Shown here: in pieces, positions 60,928 through 64,000 of the stretch
Position numbering within the stretch: position 1 is the stretch's first letter
Layout: each line of letters starts with the position of its first letter
Source of the DNA: Calcarisporiella thermophila CBS 279.70
Lineage: Eukaryota; Calcarisporiellomycota
NCBI RefSeq assembly: GCF_041956535.1
Contig: NW_027192202.1
Span: forward strand, 781,142-845,141
Direction of reading: 5' to 3'
Length of the DNA: 64,000 nt
Program-made: the position numbers and the translations under genes
Notes under the pieces: model-generated
What the model was told of the DNA's origin: nothing
Seen by the model: the letters and a program-made list of their open reading frames with translations, nothing else
The model's database searches: none

Positions 60928-62617
60928 ACGAACATCGTGTTTGGACGGAATTAATACGCATCAATTTCGCTCAACAAGTGAGATTGTTTCGACACTTTTT
61001 GTCATGTTCAAGCTTATTTTATAATTCTTTCCATTCTCTTTTGATTTTTCTGTTGGCCATCTCTTTCTTGCAATTTTCAAGTTTTTTTTTTCCTTTTTAT
61101 TTTTGTAATAAAGATATAGATTACATCTAATATATGGGTGCTTATTCATCTTTGCGAAAATTGGAGGTATAGCTAGTAACCTAAATATCCAAGCTACAAA
61201 ATATGGAGGATCTGCATAGTATTTGTACAAGTTTAAAATGGATTAGAATAGCAACCTCTTTTATCCAATAGCATCGATATAGAAAATGAGTGTAGAGGAT
61301 TATTTTCGAACAGATTACTAAGATATAAACTCATTGGCGTGACCTACTGTGCTGTGATCCATTCAGCTATCTTTGGAGTAACGGACAATAAACTTGAACG
61401 GTACCTAGGATTTGGATTACTTTGAGTTACAACTCAATGCAATAATAAGAATAAATTTGAAGATATACAATAATTCTCTTCTTAAATATAATATAGTCGC
61501 ATATATATATAGCGCTCAACCATAATTGAATGCAACATCATTATGCTTATGCTCTTCCCTGATAATTGCAATTCTTGTTTTATATATGCTCCTGACCATG
61601 GTATCGCGTTAGAACAGAGGGGCTTGTCTGACTCTGCCTTGTGTTTCCTCAAGGTATCCGAAGAGCTCTTCGTGTGTCTGGATGGTTGTCTATGGATTAG
61701 CTAAGATCCTCTGATGAAGATAATTAAACCACCTCCAAAGATCGCTAGCCTAACGGTGCCTTTTTTAACAAAGAATCTTTATCAAAAAATACCCAACTCT
61801 TTTAATAAGGGAGGGTAGCATCTACGTCAAAATCACCCAGGTAATGATCCTGGTCTACTTTGTAAGAAAGGGAAGAAGCAAGCATAAAAAAATGAAAAGG
61901 GGAATTGAAAGATTAAAAAAATGATAACAAAAAAGGGAGAAGAGTCAAAGAGAGGAAGAAAATAGGAGTAATATGCAATAGCATTAAAATAAATTGTTTA
62001 TGTATATGAAATAGAAGAATAAGGGTAAAAAAAATAAATAAAAAAGTAGAGGAATGAGCTATAATAAATGGCAGAGAAGGGTACGGTTCTCACGACGAAG
62101 TTGCTTTATGCTGAGACTGTAGTTTGATGATAAGAAGTATCATGGATTAAGATTAGAATTTCCTCTTGATATTTGTCGATAAAGCCTTCTCTCCGATCGT
62201 GTTTCATTTCCTTCTGGCACTTTGGCCTTTCTACTCGCTGCGATCCGTAGGTACATTGCTTGGTTATGACTACCGGGTTGGGTTGGACATCCTCTAGCAC
62301 TATTTCAAATCTTAATCGGTATATTATCCACGAAACAGTGTCATGTCTCAGAACAATGGCCTCGTTGAAGTGTAGACCTAATTGTTTGTCATATCTAAGC
62401 AGTTTGTCTTCTCTCGCGGATTTGTGCGGAAGTATGGCAACTATCTGATAGTTTGTCTCGCTATTTCTTTGCTAGAGTTGTGCGATGGTCGAATGGCCCA
62501 TGAAAGCGCGAGCAATGAGTAATAAATCTCAACCGTGGATATTAGGGAACGACGTGATAAGTGATATGGAGAGAGAGATATGAAGAAAGAGAAGGGGCAG
62601 TAATAGTGGCTACTGCG
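60928..62617. other. AT-rich gene-poor DNA
   Basis: About 1.7 kb of AT-rich DNA with A runs near 61900-62050. On the minus strand, 62462-62104 is open for about 115 codons (it includes KLLRYDKQLGLHFNEAIVLR, VLEDVQPNPVVITKQCTYGS, KCQKEMKHDRREGFIDKYQE) and ends with a normal stop, but it is preceded by a stop and has no recognised domain. It may be part of a mobile element upstream or downstream of the LINE copies. Confidence 0.5.
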
Positions 62618-62990
62618 TCAATCCAATTCTAGAGCTGCCCTTTTAGCTCCTACTTTTACCGCGCCCATTTTACACCACCTGCTTCGGAACTGTTCAATTT
62701 GTTTCTTTTTTCGGGCTCTTGTTAGTTCGACTCCTATAGCCTCCTCAATATCCATCTTGGCCCGATTGATGATGGTTTCGGATGAGGCTCGAGTGCTTTC
62801 AAAATGAAAGACGATTCAGTCCCGATGGATTTGCCACAGTACCGAATCGAAGACGATTTGAACCACGTGTCTTGCTGTTCGTGAGGATTCAGATAGGTCT
62901 CCTATCATGAGGCTGCGAGCAGACAGCACCTGAGAATCCTGGGGACCTGTGATGGTGTTGATACACCTCTCCGCCCACTGCCACACTAAG
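62618..62990 (-). mobile_element. 5'-truncated LINE-type retrotransposon end, copy A
   Basis: The minus strand reads LVWQWAERCINTITGPQDSQ, VLSARSLMIGDLSESSRTAR, FDSVLWQIHRD, one TGA at 62816-62818, then IVFHFESTRASSETIINRAK and MDIEEAIGVELTRARKKKQI to a stop at 62618. This is the C-terminal end of the reverse transcriptase protein also present in copy B. The copy begins abruptly where copy B continues into its zinc-ribbon, so it is truncated at the 5' side, which is typical of LINE insertion. Confidence 0.78.
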
Positions 62991-63194
62991 CATAGATGTA
63001 GGATATTTGTGGCTGCTATTTATTGATTATTATAAATAGTTTGTGCTAACTTCTAAATTTGTCATAAATTAGAGCGATATAACCAGGGGATACTCTGGGA
63101 ACATAGGTAAAACTATAGGTTTATTCAAGAACAAGGTATGTATCTTAGAAGTTCTCATTAGTGATCCTTTTATACTATAAGATATAATAACTAT

Positions 63195-64000
63195 TTAACT
63201 TTCTATTACCGCTCCCTGACTGCACCACCTTCTTCGGAATAACTCCATCTCTCGTCTTTTTCGTGCCTCTATCAGTTCACCTCCGATAGCCTCCTCGATG
63301 TCCATTTTGGCACGGAGGATGATTGTCTCGGGTGATCCTCGAGTGCATTCGAAATGGTAGGCGATTCGGTCCCGATGGATTTACCATAACACCGAATCGA
63401 AGACGATTTGAGTCGTGTGTCTTACTGTCCTTGGGGCTTCTGGTAGGTCGCCAAGTACGAGGTTCCTGGGGCTCAGCACCTGAGTGTTTAGGGGGCCTGA
63501 GATGGTGTTGATACACCTTTCCGTCCAATGCCACACTGATGTGAGTTCGGGACATTCGAAGAAGGTGTGGCGGATGGTGTCCCTCGGAGCGTTACAGCGG
63601 GTACATTTCGGGTCATGACCAGGGAATGTCGAGTTTATAATTACACGCTCTACGAGGATTCGCCAGCGTAGTGTGCGGTGTTTTGGGAGGGTTGGCCGTT
63701 TTTGGATGGAGGTCCAGACCTTTTCCCATTCCTTTGCCGTAGATGCAATCTCTGGCCAGGATTGGGGCGTCAGCGTTTCTGGTTCCGGAGAGCCATTTCG
63801 CTGGAAGTGCCTTCCCCGTCGAGTGGAGTATTCCGGGACGGGCGCGCCAGCCGGGTGAAAGAGGTGAAGTGGGAAGCGAGGAGGTGGATGTTGTCGGGGT
63901 ATGGTAGAACATTTCGTGATTTTCTCTGCTAGGTTGGGGGGGAGGATAAGGTATCCGTGTTCCCACTGTAAGAAAAAATCATTATAGCGACGTTCGCACG
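63195..64000 (-). mobile_element. LINE-type retrotransposon C-terminal end, copy B (continues past the right edge)
   Basis: Open from the right edge to a single TAA at 63381-63383, then open again to the final stop at 63195. It reads WEKVWTSIQKRPTLPKHRTL, RWRILVERVIINSTFPGHDP, and the zinc-ribbon CTRCNAPRDTIRHTFFECPE (CxxC...HxxxxC), the zf-RVT module found after reverse transcriptases of non-LTR elements. After it come ERCINTISGPLNTQVLSPRN and MDIEEAIGGELIEARKRREM. The catalytic reverse transcriptase part must lie outside the window. Confidence 0.82.

Overview
This is a nuclear segment of a fungal genome. Almost every gene is interrupted by short introns, mostly about 40-100 bases with GT...AG ends, and the gene set is eukaryotic. 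Fungal hallmarks are a URA2-type pyrimidine protein with a decayed dihydroorotase domain, a PPZ-like phosphatase, a stand-alone ALG14, an ARP10-like protein, a SUR7/PalI-like membrane protein and a FunTc1-like transposon relic. Two complex I subunits (NDUFS6, NDUFB9) rule out a complex-I-less yeast such as Saccharomyces. I cannot name the species. Exon borders below were worked out by hand from frame, splice sites and family similarity.

Region 1-16.1 kb is very dense: rhomboid (cut by the left edge), ALG14, proteasome alpha subunit, mitoribosomal uL13m, TRAPP subunit, CMS1, an MPE1/RBBP6 homologue with a long RS/RE/RD tail, mitochondrial leucyl-tRNA synthetase, and mitoribosomal uL22m and uL16m. 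Region 16.1-28.3 kb is looser and carries long G/C homopolymers in its non-coding DNA: uS9m, a hypothetical gene, an SCP2-domain protein, a glycerol-3-phosphate-phosphatase-like HAD enzyme, RPA49, NDUFB9 and tyrosyl-tRNA synthetase, with gaps of about 2.3 and 2.2 kb. Region 28.3-45.4 kb is dense again: PPZ-like phosphatase, EMC10, ALG5, V-ATPase subunit e, BUD32, RPC17, the small serine palmitoyltransferase subunit, NDUFS6, ARP10, two unidentified genes, a C2H2 factor, RPA70 and a sulfotransferase-like protein. Region 45.9-56.9 kb holds the 7-kb URA2 gene, mitochondrial aspartyl-tRNA synthetase and a four-helix SUR7/PalI-like protein. Region 57-64 kb is AT-rich and gene-poor: a decayed Tc1/mariner element, a small secreted cysteine-rich protein, YKT6, and two 3' ends of a LINE-type retrotransposon running off the right edge.

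Genes are packed head-to-head with promoters often of only 60-300 bp. Common themes are mitochondrial translation and respiration (two synthetases, four ribosomal proteins, two complex I subunits, rhomboid), ER glycosylation and protein insertion (ALG14, ALG5, EMC10), transcription and RNA processing (RPA49, RPC17, MPE1), and membrane traffic (TRS20, YKT6). Nothing resembles an operon, a CRISPR array or a prokaryotic defence system, and I recognised no tRNA or rRNA gene.
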